Shown one piece after another: positions 43,654-51,845 of a stretch of DNA of 64,000 bases (its first letter is position 1; each line of letters opens with the position of its first letter). This DNA is from Pseudomonadota bacterium (GTDB lineage: Bacteria > Pseudomonadota > Gammaproteobacteria > Burkholderiales > Burkholderiaceae_C). Position numbers and translations under genes: made by a program. Under the pieces are notes generated by a model. That model had not been told where the DNA came from. It saw only the letters and a list, made by a program, of their open reading frames with translations, and ran no database searches. The stretch spans positions 29,981-93,980 of the forward strand of contig JAEWIF010000073.1 of assembly GCA_023387335.1 (NCBI GenBank), given 5' to 3'.

Positions 43654-44717
43654 GGTCGTGCCGGCCGCAGCAGGAAGACGCGCACGGGCGAGGTGTGGCC
43701 CGCGTGGGCATCGTGGCCGTTGGCCGCTTCATGGCCGAGGACCACGATCGCGCCGGCGTTGTTGATGCCGGTCGCCTTGGTCAGCACCAGGCGCGAAGGG
43801 GCGACGAGGTCGTTGAGGTCCCGCATGCCGCCTTCGCGCGTCCACAGGAAGGCATGGCCGCCGGCGGCGCCGACGACGGCGCCGGCATCGTTGCTGCCCA
43901 GCGCTTCGCTGGAGGGACCGCCGGTCAGCGTGCCGAGCGCGGTCGCCTCGCCGTTGGGCGCCCACACCACCGCGTGCCGGGCCATGCCGCTCGCATCGCC
44001 CGAGTAGCCCGCGGCCTCGCCGCGGCCGTTGACCGTGACCGCCTCGCCGTTGGTGTCGCCGCCGATGAGGTCCAGCGTGCGCGGCGGCTGGCCGCGCAGC
44101 CACAGCACCGGCTGCCGTCCGGCAGCGAGCGTGGCGACGCCGGCCACGTCGCCGCGGCTGGAGATGTCGTTGCCGCGCGTGGCGGTGGCGCCGTCGATCG
44201 ACGGCAGCGCGCCGGGCGTGCCGGCCGTGTCCCAGACCACCGCGCGCTCGCCGTTCGCGCCGCTGGAGAAGCCGACCGCCTGGCCCAGGCTGTTGATGCC
44301 GAAGGCGACGCTGGCGTTGTCGCCGGCCAGGGGCGCGAGTTCCCTCACCTGGCCGGACCGGGAGCCCGCGAACGCGCGCACGGCCGTCGCGGTATTGGAG
44401 CTGCCGACATAGGCGCCGTCGTCGTTGATGCCGAAGACCGTGGCCGCGTCGTCGCCGCCGCCGGGGCCGGGCATCCGGCGCGCGCCGGCGCCGGGCTCCA
44501 GCACCAGGCCGCGTCGGCCGCCGACGCCCGCGCCGACTTCGCGCCCGCCCACGCCCGCCTGGCCCTGGCTGTTGGGCCCGCGGATCACCGGCGCCTGCGC
44601 CTGCGTCAGGGCGCCGAGGTCGACCAGGGTGTAGGGAGGAGCCGTCGTCTGGGAGGAGACGCCGCCAGCCGCGAACAGCAACGCGGCAACGATCGAAACA
44701 GGCGATGCCCTGGACAT
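43650..44717 (-). CDS. Exported HAF-repeat protein
   Basis: The 355-residue protein has a signal peptide (SIVAALLFAAGGVSSQ) and many copies of the HAF-type repeat, a beta-propeller-like unit with the pattern G-I-N-x-x-G-x-x-V-G (TVFGINDDGAYVGSSN, VAFGINSLGQAVGFSS, LGSNDAGAVVGAAGG, ATGINNAGAIVV). GGAGGAGG lies before the ATG at 44717. The stop overlaps the copper radical oxidase start by four bases (ATGA), so the two are translated together. The family has no assigned function. It may act as an extracellular scaffold or substrate-binding partner; that is inference. Confidence 0.85.
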   Translation of the reverse strand: MSRASPVSIVAALLFAAGGVSSQTTAPPYTLVDLGALTQAQAPVIRGPNSQGQAGVGGREVGAGVGGRRGLVLEPGAGARRMPGPGGGDDAATVFGINDDGAYVGSSNTATAVRAFAGSRSGQVRELAPLAGDNASVAFGINSLGQAVGFSSGANGERAVVWDTAGTPGALPSIDGATATRGNDISSRGDVAGVATLAAGRQPVLWLRGQPPRTLDLIGGDTNGEAVTVNGRGEAAGYSGDASGMARHAVVWAPNGEATALGTLTGGPSSEALGSNDAGAVVGAAGGHAFLWTREGGMRDLNDLVAPSRLVLTKATGINNAGAIVVLGHEAANGHDAHAGHTSPVRVFLLRPARP

Positions 44718-44890
44718 ACCGACCTCCTCCCGCCGAGGCCGGGTCCATGCCGGCCCCGAACTCATTCTGGAAGCCGGCTGCTCGACACTGGCTGGGTGCG
44801 CGCGTGAGAGTTGTTTTCAATCGCGACGCCCGGTTGCGCTTTGGCCGCGGGCGCGGATCATGGGGTCATCCCCTCGACCGGGAGAAGACC

Positions 44891-45001
44891 ATGCCCAGGT
44901 TCCTGTCGCGCTTTACCCCCTTGCTGCTGGACATCGAGCCGTTCGCCGCGGGCATCGCGGGGGCGCTGCTGCTGTTCGTGATCTGGCTGTTCGCGGCCTG
45001 A
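44891..45001 (+). CDS. Small single-span membrane protein (36 aa)
   Basis: A short frame encodes 36 residues. The N-terminus is amphipathic (MPRFLSRFTPLLLDIEPF) and one hydrophobic helix runs to the end (GIAGALLLFVIWLFAA). GGGAG lies six bases before the ATG. It sits in the gap between the divergent HAF-repeat gene and the convergent 81-residue protein gene. No family was recognised, and GC-rich DNA can produce such frames, so confidence is moderate. Confidence 0.5.
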   Translation: MPRFLSRFTPLLLDIEPFAAGIAGALLLFVIWLFAA

Positions 45002-45025
45002 GTCCCCGGCGCGCGGTCGCCGGGC

Positions 45026-45271
45026 TCAGGCCTTGCGCGACATCAGCATCATCGCGGCGCCGAGCTTCTCGTTGGCCAGGCGGCGCAGGCGCGCCACCTC
45101 GACCATCAAATCCTCGGAGGGCGGGGCGTCGCGGCGGACCTCGTATTCGTCCCAGGCCGCCTTCAGGCGCAGCTCGGCCAAACGCGCCTGCGCGTCGGCT
45201 TTTTTCCAGGCCTCCACGGCCAGCTGCTCTCGGGTAGTCACATCTCGGATGGTAATGAGATGTGAACTCAT
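45026..45271 (-). CDS. Hypothetical small coiled-coil protein
   Basis: The 81-residue protein is highly charged and predicted helical throughout (EAWKKADAQARLAELRLKA; SEDLMVEVARLRRLANEKLG). Heptad-like spacing of Leu and Ala suggests a coiled coil. No signal peptide or known family was seen. The ATG at 45271 follows AGG-rich sequence. Its upstream region, shared with the divergent gene at 45429, is rich in short dyads. Confidence 0.65.
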   Translation of the reverse strand: MSSHLITIRDVTTREQLAVEAWKKADAQARLAELRLKAAWDEYEVRRDAPPSEDLMVEVARLRRLANEKLGAAMMLMSRKA

Positions 45272-45293
45272 CCATGACCTGCCCGACCACGGG

Positions 45294-45405
45294 TTTACGT
45301 AAAGCTCGGCCCCTGGGAAGAGGCGCCTGCCTTACGCATCTGGCTTACGGCCGAACTCGCGCATCCCTAACGCGGAACGCGACAGGCGCCTCACACTCTG
45401 TTACG
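45294..45405. promoter_or_regulatory. Dyad- and TTACG-rich intergenic region
   Basis: The gap between divergent genes contains the palindrome TTTACGTAAA (45294-45303), further TTACG copies at 45332, 45345 and 45401, and two GGCGCC-cored elements, GAGGCGCCTG (45320-45329) and CAGGCGCCTC (45383-45392), that are reverse complements. This looks regulatory, but no binding protein can be named. Confidence 0.35.
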
Positions 45406-45428
45406 CAGTACGGATGAGGTAACAAGCA

Positions 45429-45785
45429 ATGAGCATGTTCCAGACGATCACCGAATGGGCGAAGCGCACCAGCTCTTCGTTCGGCGGCTCGCGTCCGCAG
45501 TTGCTGGAGTCGGCCTTTCCCGAGACGGTCATCGACGAGCCGGACCTCCCCGGCGACCTGATCTACCGCCTGAAGCACTGGCCCGAGCTGCCGGGCAACC
45601 TGCGCACCGCCGAAATGCTGCGGCTGGTGTCGCTGATGAGCAGCCGGCCGCTGCGGCGCAGCTGGATCCTGGACCGCACCCGGATGGACGAGCGGCGGCT
45701 GGACCTGCTGCTCAAGCGCCTGACGGCGCAGAAGGCGCTGGACGTGCTCGACCCGTCGCGCCTGCCGGACCGCCCGGCCTACTGA
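45429..45785 (+). CDS. Hypothetical protein
   Basis: The 118-residue soluble protein begins MSMFQTITEWAKRTSSSF. It has a C-terminal helical part resembling a small winged-helix (LRTAEMLRLVSLMSSRPL; MDERRLDLLLKRLTAQKA), with ALDVLDPSRLPDRPAY at the end. A DNA-binding role is possible but unproven. GAGG lies upstream of the ATG. The 3' end overlaps the convergent SapC gene by seven bases. No family was recognised. Confidence 0.7.
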   Translation: MSMFQTITEWAKRTSSSFGGSRPQLLESAFPETVIDEPDLPGDLIYRLKHWPELPGNLRTAEMLRLVSLMSSRPLRRSWILDRTRMDERRLDLLLKRLTAQKALDVLDPSRLPDRPAY

Positions 45786-46561
45786 ACCGGCGGCTTCGCC
45801 GCCGCGCCGGTGGCCGCCCGGGAAGAAGGCGCCACCGAGGACCCGGCGCGCCCGGCCATCCGATCGATCAGCCGCGACAGGTTGGACAGCGACAGCAGGT
45901 GCATCGAGACCAGGTGCAGCTCGCCGGCGCGAAACAGCGCCATCGCCTTGTCGTCGGGCAGCGCGTTGAGCTTCTTCTCGTCCACCACCAGCAGCCCGGC
46001 CACGGTGAAGGTGCGGCCGTCCATCAGCTCGGCCTTGGCGGTCATCTCGGTCAGCAGCCCGGCTTCGGACAGGTGCTCGCAGAACGCCTCGGTGCGCAGG
46101 TACTCGGCCTGGTAGCGCTGCAGGAAGTCCAGCGCGTTCTGCAGGAAAGGCGTGTTGCCGCCCTTGTCGTCGAACAGCGCCTCGCCTTCCGTGTCGTTGA
46201 GGCCGGTGAAAGCCTCGTCGATGCACACGCCCATCTGCTGCCCCGGCAGCTCGGCCAGCACGAACGGATAGCGCCGCACGAAGGCCGGCACGTAGCTGGC
46301 GGTCCAGCGGTCCTCGCCGTCGACGAACAGGTTCTCCTGCTTGCGCAGGCCGAGCATCACCACGGGCGCGACCTTGCCGTCCTTCTGGCGGATGAAGACG
46401 ATCGCGTATTCCTTGCAGGCCTCGGTGAACTCGACGCCGGCCAGGTAGAGCGAGTTGGCGTTGCGCGCGAAGGCGAAGCCGGGCGTGGCGCGGATCCTGC
46501 GATCGCGGTGCTTGTCGCGGTTGAGCAGCACCGGCCTGTCGTAGTACAGCGGGTCCGACAT
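45779..46561 (-). CDS. SapC family protein
   Basis: The 260-residue protein has SapC features: YYDRPVLLNRDKHRDRRI near the N-terminus, FARNANSLYLAGVEFTEACK, YPFVLAELPGQQMGVCIDE and a C-terminal helical region (LHLVSMHLLSLSNLSRLIDR). Members are annotated from Campylobacter S-layer-associated SapC, but the reaction is unknown and many occur in organisms without an S-layer. GGAG precedes the ATG at 46561; a GTG six bases earlier is unlikely. It follows the CNNM transporter gene and overlaps its end region, so both may be co-transcribed. Confidence 0.85.
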   Translation of the reverse strand: MSDPLYYDRPVLLNRDKHRDRRIRATPGFAFARNANSLYLAGVEFTEACKEYAIVFIRQKDGKVAPVVMLGLRKQENLFVDGEDRWTASYVPAFVRRYPFVLAELPGQQMGVCIDEAFTGLNDTEGEALFDDKGGNTPFLQNALDFLQRYQAEYLRTEAFCEHLSEAGLLTEMTAKAELMDGRTFTVAGLLVVDEKKLNALPDDKAMALFRAGELHLVSMHLLSLSNLSRLIDRMAGRAGSSVAPSSRAATGAAAKPPVQ

Positions 46562-46563
46562 GG

Positions 46564-47859
46564 TCACTCCTTGTCCGCTTGCGGATTGGGGATCGCCATC
46601 ACCTTGTCGATGCGGCGGCCGTCCAGGTCCACCACCTCGAAGATCCAGTCACCGCACTCTATCCGCTCGCCCACCTTGGGCAGATGCCCGGACAGCGCGA
46701 GCAGCAGCCCGGCCACGGTGTTGTAGCGGCCGCGGTCCTCCTCGGGCAGGTCACGGATGTGAAGGCGCGCCTTCAGCTCGGCCACGGGCATCAGGCCGTC
46801 GAGCAGCCAGGAGCCGTCGTCGCGCGGCGTGGCCCAGGCCTCGCCCACCACGTCCGGCCGCAGTTCGCCGGTGATCGCCTCCAGCACGTCGCGCGGCGTC
46901 ACCAGTCCCTGCACCACGCCGTATTCGTCCACCACGAACACCACGCGCTGCGACTGCCGCCGGAACTGCTCGAGCAGTTCCATGCCGCTGAGCGTCTCGG
47001 GCACGAAGGCCGCGGGCACCGCCTGCGGCTCGACCGCCCCCTGGTGGTCGGGCCCGAGCGAGAGCAGGCGCGCGACGCTGACGATGCCCACGACGTCGTC
47101 GAGCGAGCCGCGGCAGACCGGGTACCACGAGTGCGCGCCGCCCTGCCCCGCGAGGCGAAGCGCGTCGGCCACCGTGGCCGTGGCCTCCAGCCATTCGATG
47201 TCGGAGCGCGGGACCATCATCGAGGTGAGCGCGCGGTCGTCCAGGTGGAACAGGTTGCGCACCATCTGGTGCTCCTGCGCCTCGATCACGCCGGCGTCCA
47301 CGCCTTCCTCCAGGCTGTGGGCGATCTCCTCCTCGGTCATGCCGCGCGCCTGAGTGGTATCGATGCGCAGCAGCTTGAGCGTCGCCTGCGTGGTGGCCGA
47401 CAGCAGCTTGACGAAGGGTCCGGCCGCGCGCGCCAGCCACGCCATCGGCCGCGCGACCAGGCGCGAGACCTGCTCGGGGTAGAGCTGCCCGATGCGCTTG
47501 GGCACCAGCTCGCCGAAGATGATGGTCACGAACGTGATGATGGCCACCACGATGGCGGTGGCGGCCACCGAGGCCACGCCTTCGGGTGCGCCATAGCTCG
47601 CCAGCCAGCGGCTCAGGCCGCCGCTGAACGCCGCCTCGCCCACGATGCCATTGAGCATGCCGATCGAGGTGATGCCCACCTGCACGGTGGAGAGGAACTG
47701 GGTCGGGTTCTCGAACATCCGCAGCGCCACGGAAGCGCCGCTGTCGCCTTCATTGGCCAGGGCCTGCAGCCGCGCCTGGCGGCTGGACGCCAGGGCCATC
47801 TCGGACATCGCGAACACGCCATTGAGCAGCGTCAACAGCGCGATCAGCAGAAAATCCAT
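46564..47859 (-). CDS. CNNM/CorC-HlyC family transporter (DUF21-CBS-CorC)
   Basis: The 431-residue protein has the UPF0053 layout: an N-terminal DUF21 domain with three or four membrane spans (LLIALLTLLNGVFAMSEMAL; AIVVAIITFVTIIFGELVPK), a tandem CBS pair (LTSMMVPRSDIEWLEATAT; VVFVVDEYGVVQGLVTPRDV), and a CorC_HlyC domain at the C-terminus (RIECGDWIFEVVDLDGRRID). Relatives affect Mg2+ or Co2+ export; the old name hemolysin is misleading. It is divergent from apaH, with 24 bases between starts. The SapC gene follows on the same strand. Confidence 0.92.
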   Translation of the reverse strand: MDFLLIALLTLLNGVFAMSEMALASSRQARLQALANEGDSGASVALRMFENPTQFLSTVQVGITSIGMLNGIVGEAAFSGGLSRWLASYGAPEGVASVAATAIVVAIITFVTIIFGELVPKRIGQLYPEQVSRLVARPMAWLARAAGPFVKLLSATTQATLKLLRIDTTQARGMTEEEIAHSLEEGVDAGVIEAQEHQMVRNLFHLDDRALTSMMVPRSDIEWLEATATVADALRLAGQGGAHSWYPVCRGSLDDVVGIVSVARLLSLGPDHQGAVEPQAVPAAFVPETLSGMELLEQFRRQSQRVVFVVDEYGVVQGLVTPRDVLEAITGELRPDVVGEAWATPRDDGSWLLDGLMPVAELKARLHIRDLPEEDRGRYNTVAGLLLALSGHLPKVGERIECGDWIFEVVDLDGRRIDKVMAIPNPQADKE

Positions 47860-47883
47860 GGCTCACGGGGGACGTCGGACACC

Positions 47884-48723
47884 ATGGGACTTTATCTGAT
47901 CGGGGATGTGCAAGGCTGCGACGCCGCGCTCGGGCGCCTGCTGGCCAAGGTGGGCTTCTCGCCCAGCCGCGACCACGCCATCCTGCTCGGCGACCTGGTC
48001 AACCGCGGGCCGGAGTCGGCGGCGGTGCTGCGCCGGCTGATGGCCCTGGGCGGCAGCGCCACCTGCCTGCTGGGGAACCACGACCTCAGCCTGCTGGCCG
48101 TGGCGCACGGCCTGCGAGCGCCGCATGGCAACGACACCATGGACTCGGTGCTGCTGGCACCCGACCGCGAGGCCCTGCTGCACTGGCTGCGCCACCAGCG
48201 CATGGCGCTGCACGAGCACGGCCTCCTGATGGTCCACGGCGGCGTGCTGCCGCAGTGGGACGTCGCCAGGACGATGGCGCTGGCCGCGGAAGTCGAAGCG
48301 GTGCTGCGTGCGCAAGAGCCCGAGCTCATCGCCTTCCTGGCCAACATGTACGGCAACCAGCCCGATCGCTGGGACGAGGGCCTGCAAGGCCACGACCGGC
48401 TGCGCGTGATCGTCAACGCGCTCACGCGGCTGCGCTTTTGCACGCCGGAAGGCGAGATGCAGTTGAAGGCCTCGGGCGGCCTGCACGAAGGGCCGCCGGG
48501 CACGCTGCCCTGGTTCGAGGTGCCGGACCGGCGAACGGCCGGCACGACCGTCGCGTTCGGCCACTGGTCGCAGCTCGGGCTGCTGCTGCGCGACGACGTC
48601 GTCGCGCTGGACACGGGCTGCGTGTGGGGCGGCTGCCTGAGCGCCCTGCGGTGGGACCCGGCGACCGGCACGCGCGAGGTCGTGCAGGTCGATTGCGAGC
48701 AGGCGCAGGTGCCGGGGGAGTGA
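47884..48723 (+). CDS. apaH: Symmetrical bis(5'-nucleosyl)-tetraphosphatase
   Basis: The 279-residue enzyme hydrolyses Ap4A to two ADP and can remove Np4 caps from RNA. The metallophosphatase motifs are present: IGDVQGC (metal ligands), LLGDLVNRGPES, LLGNHDLSLLAVAHG and MVHGGVLPQWD, followed by MYGNQPDRWDEGLQG and FGHWSQLGLL. Length fits E. coli ApaH (280). The gene is alone, divergent from the CNNM gene and convergent with rhlE. Confidence 0.95.
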   Translation: MGLYLIGDVQGCDAALGRLLAKVGFSPSRDHAILLGDLVNRGPESAAVLRRLMALGGSATCLLGNHDLSLLAVAHGLRAPHGNDTMDSVLLAPDREALLHWLRHQRMALHEHGLLMVHGGVLPQWDVARTMALAAEVEAVLRAQEPELIAFLANMYGNQPDRWDEGLQGHDRLRVIVNALTRLRFCTPEGEMQLKASGGLHEGPPGTLPWFEVPDRRTAGTTVAFGHWSQLGLLLRDDVVALDTGCVWGGCLSALRWDPATGTREVVQVDCEQAQVPGE

Positions 48724-48726
48724 CCG

Positions 48727-50160
48727 TTACTGCGACGGCTGCTTGAACAGCGCCGCCACCTTGCGTCCGCGCGCCTTGATGTTGGCCGAGACGCGGTTGA
48801 CGGCCGGCTTGGCGGCGCTCTCCCAGGCCGGCTTGGCGTCGCCTTGCGGCGCTTCGTACGGCTGGTCGAAGAACGGGTCCTTGGGCGCGGGCGCCGGGCG
48901 CAGGTCGCGCGGCGGGCGGGCCGCACGGTCGCGGTCCATCGCATCGCGCGGATCGCCGAGCTCGCCGTGCTCGCGCCAGGTACGGCGTCCGTCGTTGATG
49001 CGGCCGCGCGGACGGTCCTCGTCGAACTCCAGCGGCTCCAGGTCGATCTTCTTCTTGAGCAGCTTCTCGAGGTCGGCCACCAGCCGGGCGTCGCTGCCCG
49101 ACACCAGCGTGACCGCCAGGCCCGAGGCGCCGGCGCGGCCCGTGCGGCCGATGCGGTGCACGTAGTCCTCGGGGTTGAACGGCACGTCGAAGTTGAAGAC
49201 CGCCGGCACGTCCTTGATGTCCAGGCCGCGCGCGGCCACGTCGGTGGCCACCAGCAGGTCGACCTCGCCGGCCTTGAACGCGGCCAGCGCCTTCAGGCGC
49301 TCGTCCTGGCTCTTGTCGCCGTGCATCGCCACCGCCTTGAGGCCGTCGCGCTCCAGCGACCGCGCCAGGCGCGCGCAGCCGAGCTTGCTGTTGACGAACA
49401 CGAACGCCTGGCTGATCCCGCGCTGGCGGACCACCTGGCGCAGCGCGCGGCGCTTGTCGTCCTCGCCCACGCTGTAGAAATGCTGCTCGACGGTGGAGGC
49501 CGTGGTGTTGGGCCGCGAGACCTCGATGGTCACCGGGTCGTGCAGGTAGCTGTTGGCCAGCCGCTTGATCTCGGGCGAGAAGGTGGCCGAGAACAGCAGC
49601 GTCGTGCGCTGCTTGGGCAGGTACGACAGGATGCGCTGCAGGTCCGGGAGGAAGCCGATGTCCAGCATGCGGTCGGCCTCGTCGAGCACCACGTACTCGA
49701 CCTGGTTGAGCACCGCGTTCTTGGCCTCTATGTGGTCCAGCAGGCGGCCCGGCGTGGCCACCAGCACCTCCACGCCCTTCTTCAGCTCGGCCGTCTGCGG
49801 CTTCATGTCGATGCCGCCGAACACCACCGTGCTGCGCAGGCTGGTGTGCTTGGCGTACAGCTTGATCTGCTGCGCGACCTGGTCGGCCAGCTCGCGCGTG
49901 GGCAGCAGCACCAGCGCCCGCACCGGGTGGCGCGCCGGCGAGGTGGAGGAGTTCTCGTGCTTGAGCAGGCGCTGCAGCAGCGGCAGCGAGAACGCGGCCG
50001 TCTTGCCGGTGCCGGTCTGGGCCGCACCCATGACGTCCTTGCCGGTCAGCACCACGGGAATCGCCTGCGCCTGGATCGGCGTCATCTGCTCGTAGCCCAT
50101 GTCGGCCACGGCGCGGGCCAGCGGCTCAGCCAGGGAGAGGTTGGAGAAGGAGGCAGTCAT
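48727..50160 (-). CDS. rhlE: DEAD-box RNA helicase, RhlE-type
   Basis: The 477-residue protein has all DEAD-box motifs: the Q motif region MTPIQAQAIP, Walker A AQTGTGKT, PTRELADQV, TPGRLLDHI, DEAD in VLDEADRMLD, SAT in LLFSATFS, TDVAARGLDI and HRIGRTGRAG. The C-terminal tail after about residue 380 is basic and low complexity, typical of RhlE relatives that remodel ribosome precursors and degradosomes. The ATG at 50160 is preceded by an in-frame TTG that is less likely. It converges with apaH, three bases apart. Confidence 0.93.
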   Translation of the reverse strand: MTASFSNLSLAEPLARAVADMGYEQMTPIQAQAIPVVLTGKDVMGAAQTGTGKTAAFSLPLLQRLLKHENSSTSPARHPVRALVLLPTRELADQVAQQIKLYAKHTSLRSTVVFGGIDMKPQTAELKKGVEVLVATPGRLLDHIEAKNAVLNQVEYVVLDEADRMLDIGFLPDLQRILSYLPKQRTTLLFSATFSPEIKRLANSYLHDPVTIEVSRPNTTASTVEQHFYSVGEDDKRRALRQVVRQRGISQAFVFVNSKLGCARLARSLERDGLKAVAMHGDKSQDERLKALAAFKAGEVDLLVATDVAARGLDIKDVPAVFNFDVPFNPEDYVHRIGRTGRAGASGLAVTLVSGSDARLVADLEKLLKKKIDLEPLEFDEDRPRGRINDGRRTWREHGELGDPRDAMDRDRAARPPRDLRPAPAPKDPFFDQPYEAPQGDAKPAWESAAKPAVNRVSANIKARGRKVAALFKQPSQ

Positions 50161-50240
50161 CAACCCGCGATTGTCTCACCCGGGGCCCAGCCCGGCCGGA
50201 GAGGGCTTTTTGGGCCGCGGCTGAGCCGGCCGGGGCGGCT

Positions 50241-51119
50241 TCAGAGCGTGCGCGCGCTGAAGGTGTCGCAGGACCGCACGCTGCCGGTCTGCAGCCCGGT
50301 GCGGAACCAGCGCTGGCGTTGCGCGCTCGTGCCGTGCGTGAAGCTCTCCGGCACCACGGCGCGGCCGGCCGACTTCTGCAGCGCGTCGTCGCCGATGCGG
50401 GCGGCGGCGTTCATCGCCTCCTCGACGTCGCCCTGCTCCAGGATCTGGCGCGCGTTCTGCGCGTGATGCGCCCACACGCCGGCGAAGCAGTCGGCCTGCA
50501 GCTCCAGCCGCACGCTCGCGGCGTTCTGCTCCGCGGCGCCCACGCGGCCGCGCAGGCCGTGCACCCGCTCGGTGATGCCCAGCTGGTGCTGCACGTGGTG
50601 GCCCACCTCGTGGGCGATGACGTAGGCCTGGGCGAAGTCGCCCGGCGCGCCCAGGCGGTTCTTGAGCGTCTCGTAGAAATCGAGGTCGATGTAGACCTTC
50701 TCGTCGGACGGGCAGTAGAACGGGCCCATGGCCGACTGGCCCTGGCCGCAGGCGGTGCCGATCGCGCCGCGGAACAGCACCAGCTTGGGCTCGCGGTACT
50801 GCGCGCCGCCGGCCCGGAACTGCTCCTTCCACACGTCCTCGGTGTCGGCCAGCACGGTGGAGACGAAGCGCGCCATCTGGTCGTTGGCGGGGACGGGCCG
50901 CGGCTGGCCCTGTTGCTGCTGCACCTGCGGCGCCGGACCGCCCGAGAGGATGCTGAGGATGGTCAGCGGATTGATGCCGAAGATGGCGCCGCCCACCAGC
51001 GCGATGACGATCGTGCCGATGCCGATGCTGCGGCCTCCCAGGTGGAAGCCGCCTCCGCCACCGCCCGATTCGCGGTAGTCCTCGACGTTGTCCGATTCAC
51101 GGTTGCCTTCCCAGCGCAT
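50241..51119 (-). CDS. ypfJ: YpfJ-family neutral zinc metallopeptidase
   Basis: The 292-residue protein has a short cytoplasmic N-terminus, a Gly-rich stretch, and one membrane span (IGIGTIVIALVGGAIFGI). A peptidase-like domain follows with the zinc motif HEVGHH in YVIAHEVGHHVQHQLG and a downstream ligand region (LELQADCFAGVWAHHA). The family is annotated as neutral zinc metallopeptidase; substrates are unknown. AGGGG lies before the ATG at 51119. It is divergent from the pcp gene, with 28 bases between starts. Confidence 0.9.
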   Translation of the reverse strand: MRWEGNRESDNVEDYRESGGGGGGFHLGGRSIGIGTIVIALVGGAIFGINPLTILSILSGGPAPQVQQQQGQPRPVPANDQMARFVSTVLADTEDVWKEQFRAGGAQYREPKLVLFRGAIGTACGQGQSAMGPFYCPSDEKVYIDLDFYETLKNRLGAPGDFAQAYVIAHEVGHHVQHQLGITERVHGLRGRVGAAEQNAASVRLELQADCFAGVWAHHAQNARQILEQGDVEEAMNAAARIGDDALQKSAGRAVVPESFTHGTSAQRQRWFRTGLQTGSVRSCDTFSARTL

Positions 51120-51147
51120 CGCTAGACCCCTGAGGTACAGTGACCCG

Positions 51148-51819
51148 ATGCTAAGCCCGGCCCGCCCCGCACCTGTCGGCGATCGCCGCATCCTGGTCAC
51201 CGGTTTCGACCCTTTCGGCGGCCAGCCCATCAATCCCAGCTGGATCGCCGTGCAGGCGCTCGACGGTCTCGAGCTCGACGGCCATCGCGTGGTCGCGGCC
51301 CAGCTGCCCACCCAGTTCGACCATTCGCTGCGCACGCTGGACGAGCTGATCGAGCGGCACCGCCCCGTGCTCGTGGTCTGCACCGGCCAGGCCGGCGGCC
51401 GCTCGGCGATCTCGCTGGAGCGCGTGGCGATCAACGTGAACGACGCGCGCATCCCCGACAACCGGGGCCTGCAGCCCGTGGACACGCCGGTCGTCGAGGA
51501 CGCCCCGGTGGGCTACTTCAGCACGCTGCCGATCAAGGCGATGCTCGCCGCGGTGCTGGCCGAGGGCATCCGGGCCGAGGTGTCGCAGACGGCCGGCACC
51601 TTCGTGTGCAACCACGTGTTCTACGGCCTGATGCACAAGCTGGCCACCGATCCCGGCTGCCGCGGCGTGCGCGGCGGGATGATCCACGTGCCGTGGCTCC
51701 CGCAGCAGGGCCATCCCTCGATGACGCCGCAGCAGGTCTCGCTCGGGCTCGAAGTGGCGCTGCGCTGCGCGGTCCATACCCACCGCGACGTGCGGATACA
51801 GGCCGGCGCGCTGAACTGA
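51148..51819 (+). CDS. pcp: Pyroglutamyl-peptidase I
   Basis: The 223-residue cysteine peptidase (family C15) removes N-terminal pyroglutamate. Family motifs are VTGFDPFGGQPINPSW, CTGQAGGRSAISLERVAINV (catalytic Glu), GTFVCNHVFYGLMH (catalytic Cys) and GMIHVPWLPQQ (catalytic His). The ATG at 51148 is chosen as closest to the conserved start. It opens a plus-strand series of housekeeping genes. Confidence 0.93.
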   Translation: MLSPARPAPVGDRRILVTGFDPFGGQPINPSWIAVQALDGLELDGHRVVAAQLPTQFDHSLRTLDELIERHRPVLVVCTGQAGGRSAISLERVAINVNDARIPDNRGLQPVDTPVVEDAPVGYFSTLPIKAMLAAVLAEGIRAEVSQTAGTFVCNHVFYGLMHKLATDPGCRGVRGGMIHVPWLPQQGHPSMTPQQVSLGLEVALRCAVHTHRDVRIQAGALN

Positions 51820-51845
51820 GCACGGCGGCCACTTAAAATCCGGGG

